The notes under the pieces: generated by a model | Database searches by the model: none | The model's input: the letters and a program-made list of their open reading frames with translations, nothing else | What the model was told of the DNA's origin: nothing | DNA from: JBKECF01 sp047974375 | GTDB lineage: Bacteria > Bacillota > Clostridia > Lachnospirales > CAMZNU01 | DNA length: 64,000 nucleotides | Assembly: GCA_047974375.1 (NCBI GenBank) | Contig: JBKECF010000006.1 | Span: forward strand, 62,001-126,000 | Direction: 5' to 3' | Made by a program: the position numbers and the translations under genes | In this document: positions 56,391 to 64,000 of the stretch, one piece after another | How positions within the stretch are numbered: the stretch's first letter is position 1 | Layout: each line of letters opens with the position of its first letter

Positions 56391-57190
56391 TATTTAATTC
56401 CTTTAATTTTTCTTCAAAAGCAGTCGATTTGCTTGTTTCTTCACTGTTGTTTACAAATTCACTTCCATTATCCGTCTGTACTGTATTTATTTTGACGCCC
56501 ATTTTTTCTTCTAAGTCTTCTAAAAATTTAGTCCTATTTGTTATATTTATAAGTAATACTCTTTTCCTTGAATACTCATCTCTCGCTGTTATTTGATCAT
56601 GTCTTTTATTATATTCATTTTTTTCTAAACATTTCATTGGTACATATTTTATATCTATTTGAACCTTGTACCTTATATATTCTCCTCTTACTTCTATGTG
56701 TTTTGTTTTATATCTTTGAGTTTTTTTGGTACTATTCATCTTTCTTATTTGTCGACACATACTATCATAGCACCTGATATACCCTCTTTTTATTAACTGC
56801 ATGAAAACTTCTGCTAGCCTGTGTCTTTTGTAAACATCTTTTATTAAACCTAATTCCTCTTTTGTATGTTCATTGTAGAACCATGGTGAACGGTGGACAA
56901 ACGTGAAACGTTTGGTTTTTACGAAGTAAAAATTCAGATGGGTGGCTCTTTAGTCTTGTTCATTTTAATGCTAAACTTTGTATTGTGCCATTATATTTTT
57001 CTAACTATCTGTATATGAATTGCCTGTTCGTAGGGGATTTCCTTGCTGCTGTTGTAACTCCTCTTCTGCTATAATTGTTTTCATAAGAACACCTTTTTTT
57101 TGGTTAATGTTTTTTTATGATTACTATTATAACTTAAGTGTTCTTTTTTTGAACTTTTTTTGTAACATAGGTAGTGTAGCACTACAACAA
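56391..57190 (-). mobile_element. Truncated IS481-like element, carrying a 64-bp hairpin insert
   Basis: The transposase starts at ATG 57084 behind AAGGTG and is read through TGA stops and the inserted element: NGTIQSLALK, LKSHP, then NEHTKEELGLIKDVYKRH, YKVQIDIKYVPMKCL, DEYSRKRVLLIN and VQTDNGSEFVNN. The rest of the core (NGKVERSHR region) is missing at the IS1634-type boundary. An end-like GTAACATAGGTAGTGTAG lies at 57161-57178. It is non-functional. Confidence 0.75.
56875..56938 (-). repeat. 64-bp triple-hairpin element, copy 3 (inside an IS481-like transposase)
   Basis: TCTGAA to TTCTAC on the minus strand, exactly 64 bp. Hairpin 1 has TTTTTAC/GTAAAAA with loop TTC. Hairpin 2 has AAACGT/ACGTTT with loop TTC. 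Hairpin 3 has CCA/TGG. Removing the 64 bp joins AGC CAC CCA to AAT GAA CAT, giving SHPNEHT, which matches the SHPNQHT-like motif of this transposase family. Confidence 0.8.
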
Positions 57191-57329
57191 TTGAATATTT
57201 GGGAACTTGGAACAACTTTATAATTTGAATTTTAAAGAGTGGTTTTGAAATATCCATCAAAAAAAGATAAAAACCTAGAAAAAAGTATTGGAGGACATTA
57301 ATTATAGAAATACGTTTAATAATCAAAAT

Positions 57330-57390
57330 AATAAAAAAGAAAGAAAGGGAGCTGTCTTAAAGCAGGTTAATTCTACTTTAGGACAGCTCC
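57330..57390 (-). terminator. Terminator of the feo operon
   Basis: GGAGCTGTC pairs with GACAGCTCC, with inner AAAG/CTTT pairs. A T-rich tract follows on the minus strand. The stem tip GGAGCTGTC is also the end sequence of MITE-like copy A. Confidence 0.8.
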
Positions 57391-57397
57391 TTGTTTT

Positions 57398-57553
57398 TTA
57401 TTTTTTAGGTATAGTACTACAGTGACAACTCATCTCACCGGGTTTAGCACTACAACCACAACATGTTTTACCTTTTTTCTTACTTCGATACATACTAAAA
57501 ATAGCAAGAAAAAGAACTAAAACGATAATTAAACCAACGATTATATCTACCAT
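57398..57553 (-). CDS. FeoB-associated Cys-rich membrane protein
   Basis: This 51-residue protein is too small to be found by length filters. One membrane helix (VDIIVGLIIVLVLFLAIFSM) is followed by a basic stretch and TCCGCSAKPGEMSCHC with five cysteines, then TIPKK. It matches the small partner found beside FeoB in Firmicutes, possibly binding iron during transport. It starts at ATG 57553 with AGGAGA upstream, 66 nt after feoB. Confidence 0.9.
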   Translation of the reverse strand: MVDIIVGLIIVLVLFLAIFSMYRSKKKGKTCCGCSAKPGEMSCHCSTIPKK

Positions 57554-57619
57554 ATTATTCTCCTTTCAATTTACGTTATACATAATTTAAATATAAAGTA
57601 AGAAAAAATATAAGTTAAT

Positions 57620-59614
57620 TTAAACAGCAGATTTTTTTTGTTTATTAATTAATTTAATTATACCAAAGATTGAAACAATATATATAATAATAGCTGCAAT
57701 AAAGCCATCAGCAATTCTACCATCAACAATAATTGTTCCGAACTGATAAATAGTTAATGCAGTTAAATAACCCACAGCAAATTGTAATAATACACCGAAT
57801 CTTAACCATTTTTTATCTGTTATTTCAGAACGCATCGCTCCTATTGCTGCAAAACAAGGAGGTGTAAATAAATTAAAGGCCATAAAGGCAAATCCTGCTA
57901 CAGCTGTTATGCCAAATGCATTGGATATTGTGCTTATATCTCCTACAACTGCAAATTCTTCAGTGTCAATTAAATTTGTTATAGAAAATACAACAGCAAG
58001 TGTACCAACTACGTTTTCTTTTGCAATAAAACCAGTAACGGCAGCTGATGCAAATTGCCAAGTACCAAATCCTAAAGGAATAATTAAAAGCGCAATAGGT
58101 GATGCAACAGAAGCAAGTATACTTGTACTTGCATCTTCTACTACTTGTAAATCCCAACTATAAGTACTTATAAACCATACAACCATATTACAAACTAAAA
58201 TAATAGTAAAGGCTTTCTTTATGAAGTCTGATGCTCTATCAAACATAACCTTAATCGCTCTAGTAATACTTGGAAGTTTATATTCTGGTAGTTCCATAAT
58301 AAAGTTACTATCAGGATCTGCACCTGTAATAGCCTTTATAAAAAGTCCAGTTAATACAATAATAAATATTGCTAACAAATACATAAATGGTGCTAATAAA
58401 GGAGAATCTCCAAAAAAAGTTGATGTAAATAGTGCAATAATAGGCAGCTTTGCACCACATGGAACAAATGGCGTAAGTATTGCTGTCATATTTCGCTCTT
58501 TTTCACTTTTAATAGTTCTTGTAGCCATTATACCAGGAATACCACATCCACTACCAACTATCATGGGTATCATAGATTTACCTGACAAACCAATCTTTTT
58601 AAAATAGGGATCAAGTAATACAGCAACTCTTGCCATATAACCACAATCTTCAAGTAATGAAAGAAGTAAGAATAAAACCATTATTAAAGGTAGGAAACCA
58701 ACAACAGCACCAACACCACCTATAACACCGTCAAGTATTAAAGAAACCAAAATGTCATTTACACCAAGTCCTACTAGGAAATTTTCTGTAATGCCACCAA
58801 GTCCAGCTATTTCAGCGCCGAATAATTCACCGCCATTTAACAATGCATCCAACCACTCAGCAATAATAGGTCCAACATAAGTTTGAGATATTGAGAAAAC
58901 CACAAACATTATGGCGAAAAAAATAGGAAGTCCTATTATTTTATGTGCAACAATTCTGTCTATAGTATCGCTTGTTGTATCCTCCGTGGAAGCTTGGCCA
59001 AGAGTCATATGTTTTTTTGCAATACTCTTAACATAATTCTGTCTCTTTAAATCATTTTCTTTTGCATTTTTTTCGTTATATTCTTCAATACCAGGTATTT
59101 TTAACGGACTTTGTCCCTTATTATTCTTATGGAGCTCCATGGCTTTATTGATTAAATCTTGTAAACCGAAACCAGATAATGCTGAAGTAAGGATAATAGG
59201 ACAAGATAATTCTTTTTCTAAAGACTCTATATCGAAAATATTATTTTTTCGCTCGGCAATATCCCCTTTATTTAAGGCGATAACTGTGGGAATTCCCAAT
59301 TCCAAAAGCTGACTTGTAAAAAATAAACTTCTCTCTAAGTTTGAACTATCTACAATATTTACTATTATGTCTGGGTTTGTATTTTTTACAAAATCACGAG
59401 TAATACTTTCCTCGCTCGTATAAGGTGACATGGAATAAGCCCCTGGTAAATCAACTATTGTTACGTTTTCTTTACCATATGATTTTTTTAATAGAGCTTC
59501 TCTCCTTTCTACAGTTACACCTGCCCAATTTCCTACTTTTTCTGTTTTACCAGTTAATGCATTGTAAATAGTAGTCTTTCCACTATTTGGATTACCTGCT
59601 AATGCAATAATCAT
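57620..59614 (-). CDS. feoB: Ferrous iron transport protein B
   Basis: It imports Fe2+ across the membrane. The N-terminal G domain shows GNPNSGKTTIYNALTG, the G3 DLPGAYS, and the G4 LNKGD. A helical linker follows, then a membrane part with two Gate domains and about nine helices (GCGIPGIMATRT and PCGAKLPII regions). The 664 residues are typical of the Firmicutes form. AAAGGAGGAAG precedes the ATG. It lies between feoA and the Cys-rich partner. Confidence 0.97.
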   Translation of the reverse strand: MIIALAGNPNSGKTTIYNALTGKTEKVGNWAGVTVERREALLKKSYGKENVTIVDLPGAYSMSPYTSEESITRDFVKNTNPDIIVNIVDSSNLERSLFFTSQLLELGIPTVIALNKGDIAERKNNIFDIESLEKELSCPIILTSALSGFGLQDLINKAMELHKNNKGQSPLKIPGIEEYNEKNAKENDLKRQNYVKSIAKKHMTLGQASTEDTTSDTIDRIVAHKIIGLPIFFAIMFVVFSISQTYVGPIIAEWLDALLNGGELFGAEIAGLGGITENFLVGLGVNDILVSLILDGVIGGVGAVVGFLPLIMVLFLLLSLLEDCGYMARVAVLLDPYFKKIGLSGKSMIPMIVGSGCGIPGIMATRTIKSEKERNMTAILTPFVPCGAKLPIIALFTSTFFGDSPLLAPFMYLLAIFIIVLTGLFIKAITGADPDSNFIMELPEYKLPSITRAIKVMFDRASDFIKKAFTIILVCNMVVWFISTYSWDLQVVEDASTSILASVASPIALLIIPLGFGTWQFASAAVTGFIAKENVVGTLAVVFSITNLIDTEEFAVVGDISTISNAFGITAVAGFAFMAFNLFTPPCFAAIGAMRSEITDKKWLRFGVLLQFAVGYLTALTIYQFGTIIVDGRIADGFIAAIIIYIVSIFGIIKLINKQKKSAV

Positions 59615-59633
59615 CTAACTTCCTCCTTTGAAT

Positions 59634-59653
59634 TATAGTTAACTAAAACTAAC
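59634..59653. promoter_or_regulatory. Possible metalloregulator site before feoB
   Basis: TATAGTTAACTAAAACTAAC repeats the TAGTTAACTA core of the site at 59955-59978. It lies 20 nt before the feoB ATG, in the 113-nt gap after feoA. The half-site similarity to DtxR/IdeR-type boxes is suggestive only. Confidence 0.4.
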
Positions 59654-59727
59654 AGAACAGCACAAATAACCACACTAAAAACTAGCAAAGACCATTATAA
59701 TATTTGCAGTAATTTTTATAAAAAATT

Positions 59728-59946
59728 TTACTCAACTATAATAGCTTTAGCCAATTTTTCATCAATAGCATATCTTTCATTTTTTATATTTATTACTAGA
59801 TTACTGCCTAGTTTTGAAATAATAGAAATGCATTCGCCTTCATAACAGCCAAGGCTAAATAAAAAATCCTTCATTTCGCCTTCTGCTTCAACGCTTGATA
59901 TAGTGTATTCTTTTTTTTGTTTACCTTTAATTAAATTCATAAACAC
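59728..59946 (-). CDS. feoA: Ferrous iron transport protein A
   Basis: FeoA is a small SH3-like cytosolic protein needed for FeoB activity. The 72 residues show MKDFLFSLGCYEGECISIISK, a typical LGxxxGxxI pattern, and NIKNERYAIDEKLAKAIIV at the C terminus. It is the first gene of the feo operon, with AGGAGAG before the ATG and a promoter and palindrome upstream. Confidence 0.93.
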   Translation of the reverse strand: MFMNLIKGKQKKEYTISSVEAEGEMKDFLFSLGCYEGECISIISKLGSNLVINIKNERYAIDEKLAKAIIVE

Positions 59947-59954
59947 TCTCCTGT

Positions 59955-59978
59955 TATAGTTAACTTTAAGTAACTATA
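59955..59978. promoter_or_regulatory. Palindromic operator overlapping the feo start site
   Basis: TATAGTTA and TAACTATA form a perfect 8-bp inverted repeat with an 8-bp spacer. It lies just after the -10 of the feo promoter, where a repressor would block transcription. An iron-responsive DtxR-family or Fur-family protein is the likely ligand; the sequence does not decide which. Confidence 0.6.
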
Positions 59979-59981
59979 TGA

Positions 59982-60010
59982 ATAATAATATAATTGTTAA
60001 CCTGTGTCAA
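59982..60010 (-). promoter_or_regulatory. Promoter of the feo operon
   Basis: On the minus strand TTGACA (60010-60005) and TATTAT (59987-59982) are 17 bp apart. Confidence 0.8.
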
Positions 60011-60088
60011 TACATTTTTTTCCTTATTTCCTTTTACTTTATAAATGTCTTTCTTTATGTAAAATAAAGTGTGCAATCTATTTCGATT

Positions 60089-60180
60089 TACACACTCGGG
60101 GCTTTGGCTCTTGTAAAACGCAAAAACCAAACACTCTGGTCATTTAGTTCGTAAACTGCTCTACAGGCTGTGTCAAAACC
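60089..60180 (+). repeat. Composite hairpin repeat fragment (copy G)
   Basis: CAAAAACCAAACAC at 60121-60134 matches the middle of the 64-bp element. It is followed at 60135 by TCTGGTC, a partly paired TTTA/TAAA hairpin and TGCTCTAC, i.e. the GGTC module seen in copies A, B and D. The first half of the 64-mer is altered. It seems to be a chimera or a decayed copy. Confidence 0.5.
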
Positions 60181-60540
60181 TTTTCAAAAGTAAATATGCA
60201 CAGAATCATTTTTCGTATCCACATGAAAAGCACCTAAGATGAAAGATAATAGGTCGATGCACATTTTATGACTTGTTTTAAATTCCTTTTAGTGTACAGA
60301 ATTTTAGAATCTAAACTAGATTACATATACTCTTGTTGCAATATTTTAGCGATATTATCAGATATGAGCTTAAACAAAGTAAAAGGTGCTGGTTACATAC
60401 CAAGGTATACGATTGGACCTTACAGATGCTTTACACGAATACTTTAACTTCAGATTAGACTACCAGATTATAAAATATATAGATATGCTGAAAATTTTTG
60501 AAATCACCAAAAGTTCATAGACATTACGCACTTTTTTAGC
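60181..60540. other. Non-coding or decayed stretch
   Basis: No intact gene is visible. A patch at 60414-60515 gives LDLTDALHEYFNFRLDYQ before a stop, which I cannot assign. The rest is AT-rich. It is consistent with a remnant IS or gene. Confidence 0.35.
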
Positions 60541-60596
60541 AGACTAAAAACCACCTGAAACCTCAATTTGACAATATCAGCAGTGGTTTTTAGTCT
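60541..60596. terminator. Long terminator-like hairpin before rnhB
   Basis: AGACTAAAAACCAC pairs perfectly with GTGGTTTTTAGTCT around a 28-nt loop, followed by TTTTA. It could end a vanished upstream gene or be an element end. Confidence 0.7.
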
Positions 60597-60655
60597 TTTA
60601 AAGTGTCAAAGATGGGAGTATGGAATTTTATTTTTTTGCATAAAAATAAAAAAAT

Positions 60656-60664
60656 TGTTATAAT
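60656..60664 (+). promoter_or_regulatory. Extended -10 promoter of the rnhB operon
   Basis: TGTTATAAT (TGn plus a perfect TATAAT) lies 38 nt before the rnhB ATG, with TTTGCA 15-20 bp upstream as a poor -35. Confidence 0.6.
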
Positions 60665-60701
60665 TCAGTAAAGTTAACAATAAAATGTGCAAAGGTGATT
60701 T

Positions 60702-61463
60702 ATGAAGTATTTAAAAGATGTAAAAGAAATATTTGAAAATTCCAGTGAAGATAATTGGCAAGACCTAGTTAATGAGTACAAGTTGGATAATAGAAAATGC
60801 GTACAAAAAATTGTATCGAAATACGAAAAGAAAATTTTCAATGTAGAAAGGGAAAGGAAAAGAGTACATAGGTTAATTAATTTCGATAATCAATTTTTAA
60901 TTAACCATAATTGTATTTATGGTATAGATGAAGTAGGTAGAGGTCCTCTTGCTGGCCCTGTGGTATCCGTTTGCATTACTTTGCCAAAAGATTTATTTAT
61001 AGCCGGAGTAAATGACTCGAAAAAAATAAATGTAGAAAAAAGAATAGAATTAAGCGAAATAATTAAAGAAAAAGCAATTGATATTTCAATAGGTATTTGT
61101 TCGGCTAAAGAAATTGATGAAATTAATATATTGCGTGCAACTTGTAGATCCATGGAAAAGGCATTTGAGGGTATAAAGAATAAGGCTGATATATTATTAG
61201 TAGATGGAAATACTAGAATTGATGTACCTGTTGCTCAAGAAACAATTGTTAAAGGCGATAGTAAATCAATGGCAATTGCTTGTGCTAGCATTGTGGCTAA
61301 AGTATACAGAGATGATTTGATGAGTGAATATGATGATATATATCCACAATATCATTTTAAAAATAATAAAGGCTACGGAACAATCGAACATATAGAAGCT
61401 ATAAGAAAATACGGACTTTTAGACATTCATAGAAGATCCTTCGTGAAAAATATATGCCAATGA
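60702..61463 (+). CDS. rnhB: Ribonuclease HII
   Basis: It cuts the RNA strand of RNA-DNA hybrids and excises misincorporated ribonucleotides. The catalytic core has YGIDEVGRGPLAGPVV (D76, E77), NDSKKI and LLVDGN, then GDSKSMAIACASIVAKV and YRDD. The first 70 residues are the N-terminal extension usual in Firmicutes. 253 residues. It overlaps the next gene by four bases (ATGA), so the rnhB-flhB-like-yraN-pgeF-DUF512 group is one tight operon. Confidence 0.96.
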   Translation: MKYLKDVKEIFENSSEDNWQDLVNEYKLDNRKCVQKIVSKYEKKIFNVERERKRVHRLINFDNQFLINHNCIYGIDEVGRGPLAGPVVSVCITLPKDLFIAGVNDSKKINVEKRIELSEIIKEKAIDISIGICSAKEIDEINILRATCRSMEKAFEGIKNKADILLVDGNTRIDVPVAQETIVKGDSKSMAIACASIVAKVYRDDLMSEYDDIYPQYHFKNNKGYGTIEHIEAIRKYGLLDIHRRSFVKNICQ

Positions 61464-61732
61464 AAAATAAAGAAATAAAGAAGGCCGTAGCCATAAAATA
61501 TAGCAAAGAACAGTATGCACCAAATGTAGTAGCAAAAGGAAAAGGTGAGTTGGCTAAAAAAATTATAGAAAAGGCTGACGATATACCTCTTGTTGAAAAT
61601 GCAGAACTAGTGGAAGAGCTAGATAAAATTGAAATAGGGGAGTATATTCCACCGGAGCTCTATGAGGTAGTAGCACAAATTTTGGTGTTTGTAAGTGAAA
61701 TGGATAGGAATAGTGATAAAAAATGGCTTTAA
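61460..61732 (+). CDS. Orphan FlhB/EscU C-terminal-like cytoplasmic protein
   Basis: It matches the cytoplasmic C-terminal domain of the export-gate proteins FlhB/YscU without membrane helices. AVAIKYSKEQYAPNVVAKGKGELA corresponds to the part after the NPTH autocleavage site, and the helices to PPELYEVVAQILVFV follow. The NPTH motif is not present. ATG 61460 gives an ATGA overlap with rnhB; ATG 61454 is possible. It is 90 residues, and its function outside secretion is not known. Confidence 0.85.
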   Translation: MKNKEIKKAVAIKYSKEQYAPNVVAKGKGELAKKIIEKADDIPLVENAELVEELDKIEIGEYIPPELYEVVAQILVFVSEMDRNSDKKWL

Positions 61733-62070
61733 ACAAGGTAAAAGGCGATTATGGTGAAAAACTTGCCCAAGACTATCTTTTAACTAAAGGATATAAAATC
61801 TTAGAAACGAATTTTAGGTATAGCCATAAAGAAATTGATATTGTTGCACAAGATGGTGAATATATAGTATTTGTAGAAGTAAAGTATAGAAAAAACTTAG
61901 AATATGGAACTCCATTAGAAGCTATAAATACAAAAAAAATGATGCAAATACGAAAAGTAGCTGAATATTATGTTTATATAAATGAATACAGAGGCTGTGT
62001 AAGGTTTGATTGCATAGGTATATTAGACCAAGGTAATATAGATATTAAGCATATAGTAAATGCATTTTAG
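61723..62070 (+). CDS. yraN: UPF0102 family endonuclease-like protein
   Basis: It is a restriction-endonuclease-fold protein of 115 residues. The motifs are YGEKLAQDYLLTKGYKILETN, EIDIVAQDGEYIVFVEVKYR (the D-ExK nuclease core) and a later RFDCIGI. Its cellular job is not established; it is often near rnhB. It overlaps the upstream FlhB-like gene by 10 bases and precedes pgeF by 9 nt. Confidence 0.9.
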   Translation: MALNKVKGDYGEKLAQDYLLTKGYKILETNFRYSHKEIDIVAQDGEYIVFVEVKYRKNLEYGTPLEAINTKKMMQIRKVAEYYVYINEYRGCVRFDCIGILDQGNIDIKHIVNAF

Positions 62071-62079
62071 GAGTAATAA

Positions 62080-62853
62080 ATGAGCGTAATAGAAAAAAAT
62101 GGTGTGAAGTTTATACAATTCGATTTATTTAATAATTTTAACTTTATTAATCATTGTTTTAGTACAAAAATAGGTGGGGTATCCAAAAATCAATATAGTT
62201 CAATGAATTTAAGCTATTATTTAGGGGACAGTAAAAGTAATGTAGATAAAAACTATGAGCTTATTAAAGATGCTGCTCACTTTCAAGGTGCTGTAGTTAA
62301 CTCTAAACAAGTACATGGTAATAAGGTTCTTTATGTTAATAAAGACAATTGTTATGAGCATGAAGGGTATGATGGCTTTGTTACAGATAAAAAAGGGATT
62401 ACTCTATCTACTTTTCATGCGGATTGCATACCTATTTTTTTAGTAGATCCTGTTGAAAAAAACATAGGTCTATTACATAGTGGATGGAGAAGTACTGTGT
62501 TGAATATTGCTACAGAAGGGATAAAAGAGATGATAAATCTGAATTCTAACGTAGAAAATATTTACGCAGCTATTGGGCCAGCTTTAAACAAGGAATGTTT
62601 TGAAGTAGATAAAGATGTATATTTGGCCTTTACAAAAGAATATTTTTGGTCAAAAAAATTTATAGATTTTAATGGTAAGAAGTATTATATCGACATTAAA
62701 AATATATGTAGGGAACAGTTAATTTTAAGTGGTATAAACAAAAATAATATAGAAATGAGTAACCATTGTACTAAATGCAACGATTTATATTATTCGCATC
62801 GTAGATCAGGAACAGATCGTGGTTCAATGGTGGCTTTTTTGGAGCTAAAATAA
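62080..62853 (+). CDS. pgeF: Laccase-domain purine nucleoside enzyme / peptidoglycan editing factor
   Basis: Family members act as purine nucleoside phosphorylases or adenosine deaminases (LACC1/YfiH), and E. coli PgeF edits cell-wall peptides. The zinc-site motifs are SKQVHGNKVL, STFHADCIPIFLVD and LLHSGWRSTV with the later GPALNKECFEV. The 257 residues are full length. Its TAA overlaps the ATG of the next gene by one base. Confidence 0.92.
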   Translation: MSVIEKNGVKFIQFDLFNNFNFINHCFSTKIGGVSKNQYSSMNLSYYLGDSKSNVDKNYELIKDAAHFQGAVVNSKQVHGNKVLYVNKDNCYEHEGYDGFVTDKKGITLSTFHADCIPIFLVDPVEKNIGLLHSGWRSTVLNIATEGIKEMINLNSNVENIYAAIGPALNKECFEVDKDVYLAFTKEYFWSKKFIDFNGKKYYIDIKNICREQLILSGINKNNIEMSNHCTKCNDLYYSHRRSGTDRGSMVAFLELK

Positions 62854-64000
62854 TGCAAAACGTTATAATAAAAGTGGAAAAAAATTCTATTGCGGAGGAA
62901 CTGGGTATTGAACCAGGTGACATACTTAACTCAATTAATGATACAGAAATAACAGATGTTTTTGATTATAGATACATTATAAATGATGACTATGTGGAAG
63001 TGTCAATTATTAAGCCAAGTAATGAAGAGTGGATTTTTGAAGTTGAAAAAGACGTAACAGAAGATTTGGGAATTATATTTGAAAGCGGTTTAATGGATAA
63101 TGCAAAATCATGCAAAAATAAATGTATATTTTGTTTTGTTGATCAGATGCCAAAAGGTATGAGAAAAACTTTATATTTTAAAGATGATGATGCAAGATTG
63201 TCTTTTTTACAAGGCAATTATGTAACATTGACCAATATGAAAGAAAAAGACCTTGATAGGGTAATATTTTACCGTTTATCTCCAATAAATATCTCGGTTC
63301 ATACAACAGATATGGAATTACGATATTTTATGTTGAAAAACCCAAATGCAAAAAATTTATTTAAGTATATAGAAAAAATTTCTAATGCAGGAATTGAAAT
63401 GAACTTTCAAATTGTACTATGTAAAGATATTAATGATGGCAAATACTTAGAAGAAAGTATTGACTATTTATCAAAGGTAAAAGGTGGAAAAAGCTTGTCT
63501 ATTGTACCTGTAGGCATATCTAAATATAGAGAGAAACTGCACCATTTAGAGAGTTTTACACCAGAAGATGCAAAAAATGTAATAGAGTGTGTAAAAAGTA
63601 AACAAGATAAATTGAAAAATGAAATTAATACAAGATTTGTATATGCCTCAGATGAATTTTATCTTTTAGCAAATTTAGAAATGCCTCCTATAGAGGAATA
63701 TGAAGATTTCCCTCAAATTGAAAATGGAGTAGGCATGACTCGAAATTTTAATTTTGAGGTAACAAGAAGATTACATGAAGTTACCTACAATAAAAATGTA
63801 GCAATAACTATAGCTACTGGTGAATTAGCTTATGATAATATAGTGTATGTTTCAAGTTTAATCTGTAAAAAATTTAAGAATATACATATAAATGTATATA
63901 AAATAATTAATAATTTTTTTGGAGAAAAAATAACTGTAGTTGGCTTACTAACTGGAATTGATTTCTATACACAACTAAAAAATAAAGATTTAGGAGATTA
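62853..64000 (+). CDS. PDZ/radical SAM DUF512 family protein, cut by the window end
   Basis: It begins at ATG 62853, overlapping pgeF. An N-terminal PDZ-like segment (NSIAEELGIEPGDILNSIND) precedes a radical SAM cluster motif SCKNKCIFCFVDQMPKGMR with cysteines at 87, 91 and 94. The DUF512 C-terminal part follows with CEWNLE-independent motifs such as GVGMTRNFNFE and the IATGELAY strand. About 382 codons are visible and no stop is reached, so it is partial. Its reaction is unknown in this family. Confidence 0.9.
   Translation, partial: MQNVIIKVEKNSIAEELGIEPGDILNSINDTEITDVFDYRYIINDDYVEVSIIKPSNEEWIFEVEKDVTEDLGIIFESGLMDNAKSCKNKCIFCFVDQMPKGMRKTLYFKDDDARLSFLQGNYVTLTNMKEKDLDRVIFYRLSPINISVHTTDMELRYFMLKNPNAKNLFKYIEKISNAGIEMNFQIVLCKDINDGKYLEESIDYLSKVKGGKSLSIVPVGISKYREKLHHLESFTPEDAKNVIECVKSKQDKLKNEINTRFVYASDEFYLLANLEMPPIEEYEDFPQIENGVGMTRNFNFEVTRRLHEVTYNKNVAITIATGELAYDNIVYVSSLICKKFKNIHINVYKIINNFFGEKITVVGLLTGIDFYTQLKNKDLGD

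Overview
The window is AT-rich, gram-positive-type DNA from a low-GC, probably anaerobic and spore-capable member of the Clostridia. A Lachnospirales-like origin is my inference, not something the sequence proves. Supporting signs are a SpoIID family protein, the c-di-AMP cyclase locus next to glmM-glmS, a PASTA-type class B penicillin-binding protein, copper-amine-oxidase-N 'stalk' domains on secreted enzymes, a class-II-type GalT and a Feo iron system with the small Cys-rich FeoB partner. Promoters are TTGACA/TATAAT-like, several with extended -10 (TGnTATAAT). TTG starts are used for several genes.

Layout. 1-450: a tRNA-Phe/tRNA-Lys operon with its own promoter and terminator. 0.8-7.2 kb: a secreted 5'-nucleotidase-family enzyme, then a division fragment on the minus strand (rsmH-ftsL-like-PBP/SpoVD-like). 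7.6-13.5 kb: glgB and a three-subunit molybdenum hydroxylase (xanthine dehydrogenase type). 13.8-25.2 kb: a kinase/GyrI-like pair, murG, galE, a YesL-like membrane protein, thyA-folA, spoIID-like, glmU, MazG-like and a nitroreductase. 25.4-32.3 kb: two membrane proteins, cdaA-cdaR-glmM-glmS, with an in-frame TGA in glmS that removes the glutaminase start from the main frame. 32.3-39.3 kb: a cell-wall amidase and the L-rhamnose catabolic operon rhaB-rhaA-rhaD with a divergent AraC regulator. 39.3-46.3 kb: a decaying accessory segment holding repeats, pseudogenes (thioredoxin-like, DUF2599, DUF6973, BlaR1, BlaI) and broken IS elements. 46.3-54 kb: galT-galK, threonine ammonia-lyase, a pyrimidine nucleoside phosphorylase and guaA. 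54-57.3 kb: a second IS graveyard. 57.4-60 kb: feoA-feoB-Cys-rich protein. 60.7-64 kb: rnhB, an orphan FlhB C-terminal-like protein, yraN, pgeF and a PDZ/radical SAM DUF512 protein cut by the window end.

The most unusual signal is a family of small structured repeats. Three copies of an exactly 64-bp element (39343-39406, 43755-43818, 56875-56938 reversed) each fold into three hairpins whose stems differ between copies but stay complementary. Two copies lie inside transposase genes, and removing exactly 64 bp restores the transposase frame without a visible target duplication. The third lies inside a 320-bp MITE-like repeat that has a relative at 3059-3338 and carries an internal terminator. 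A second hairpin module with the same covarying behaviour (GGTC-stem-loop-stem-TGCT) recurs at four places. I read these as mobile hairpin modules that nest in one another.

Working together: glmS, glmM and glmU make UDP-GlcNAc. MurG, the PBP, SpoIID and the amidase use or cut the wall. CdaA/CdaR make and regulate c-di-AMP beside them. galE, galT and galK form a Leloir pathway split over two loci. The thyA-folA pair supplies dTMP and recycles folate.
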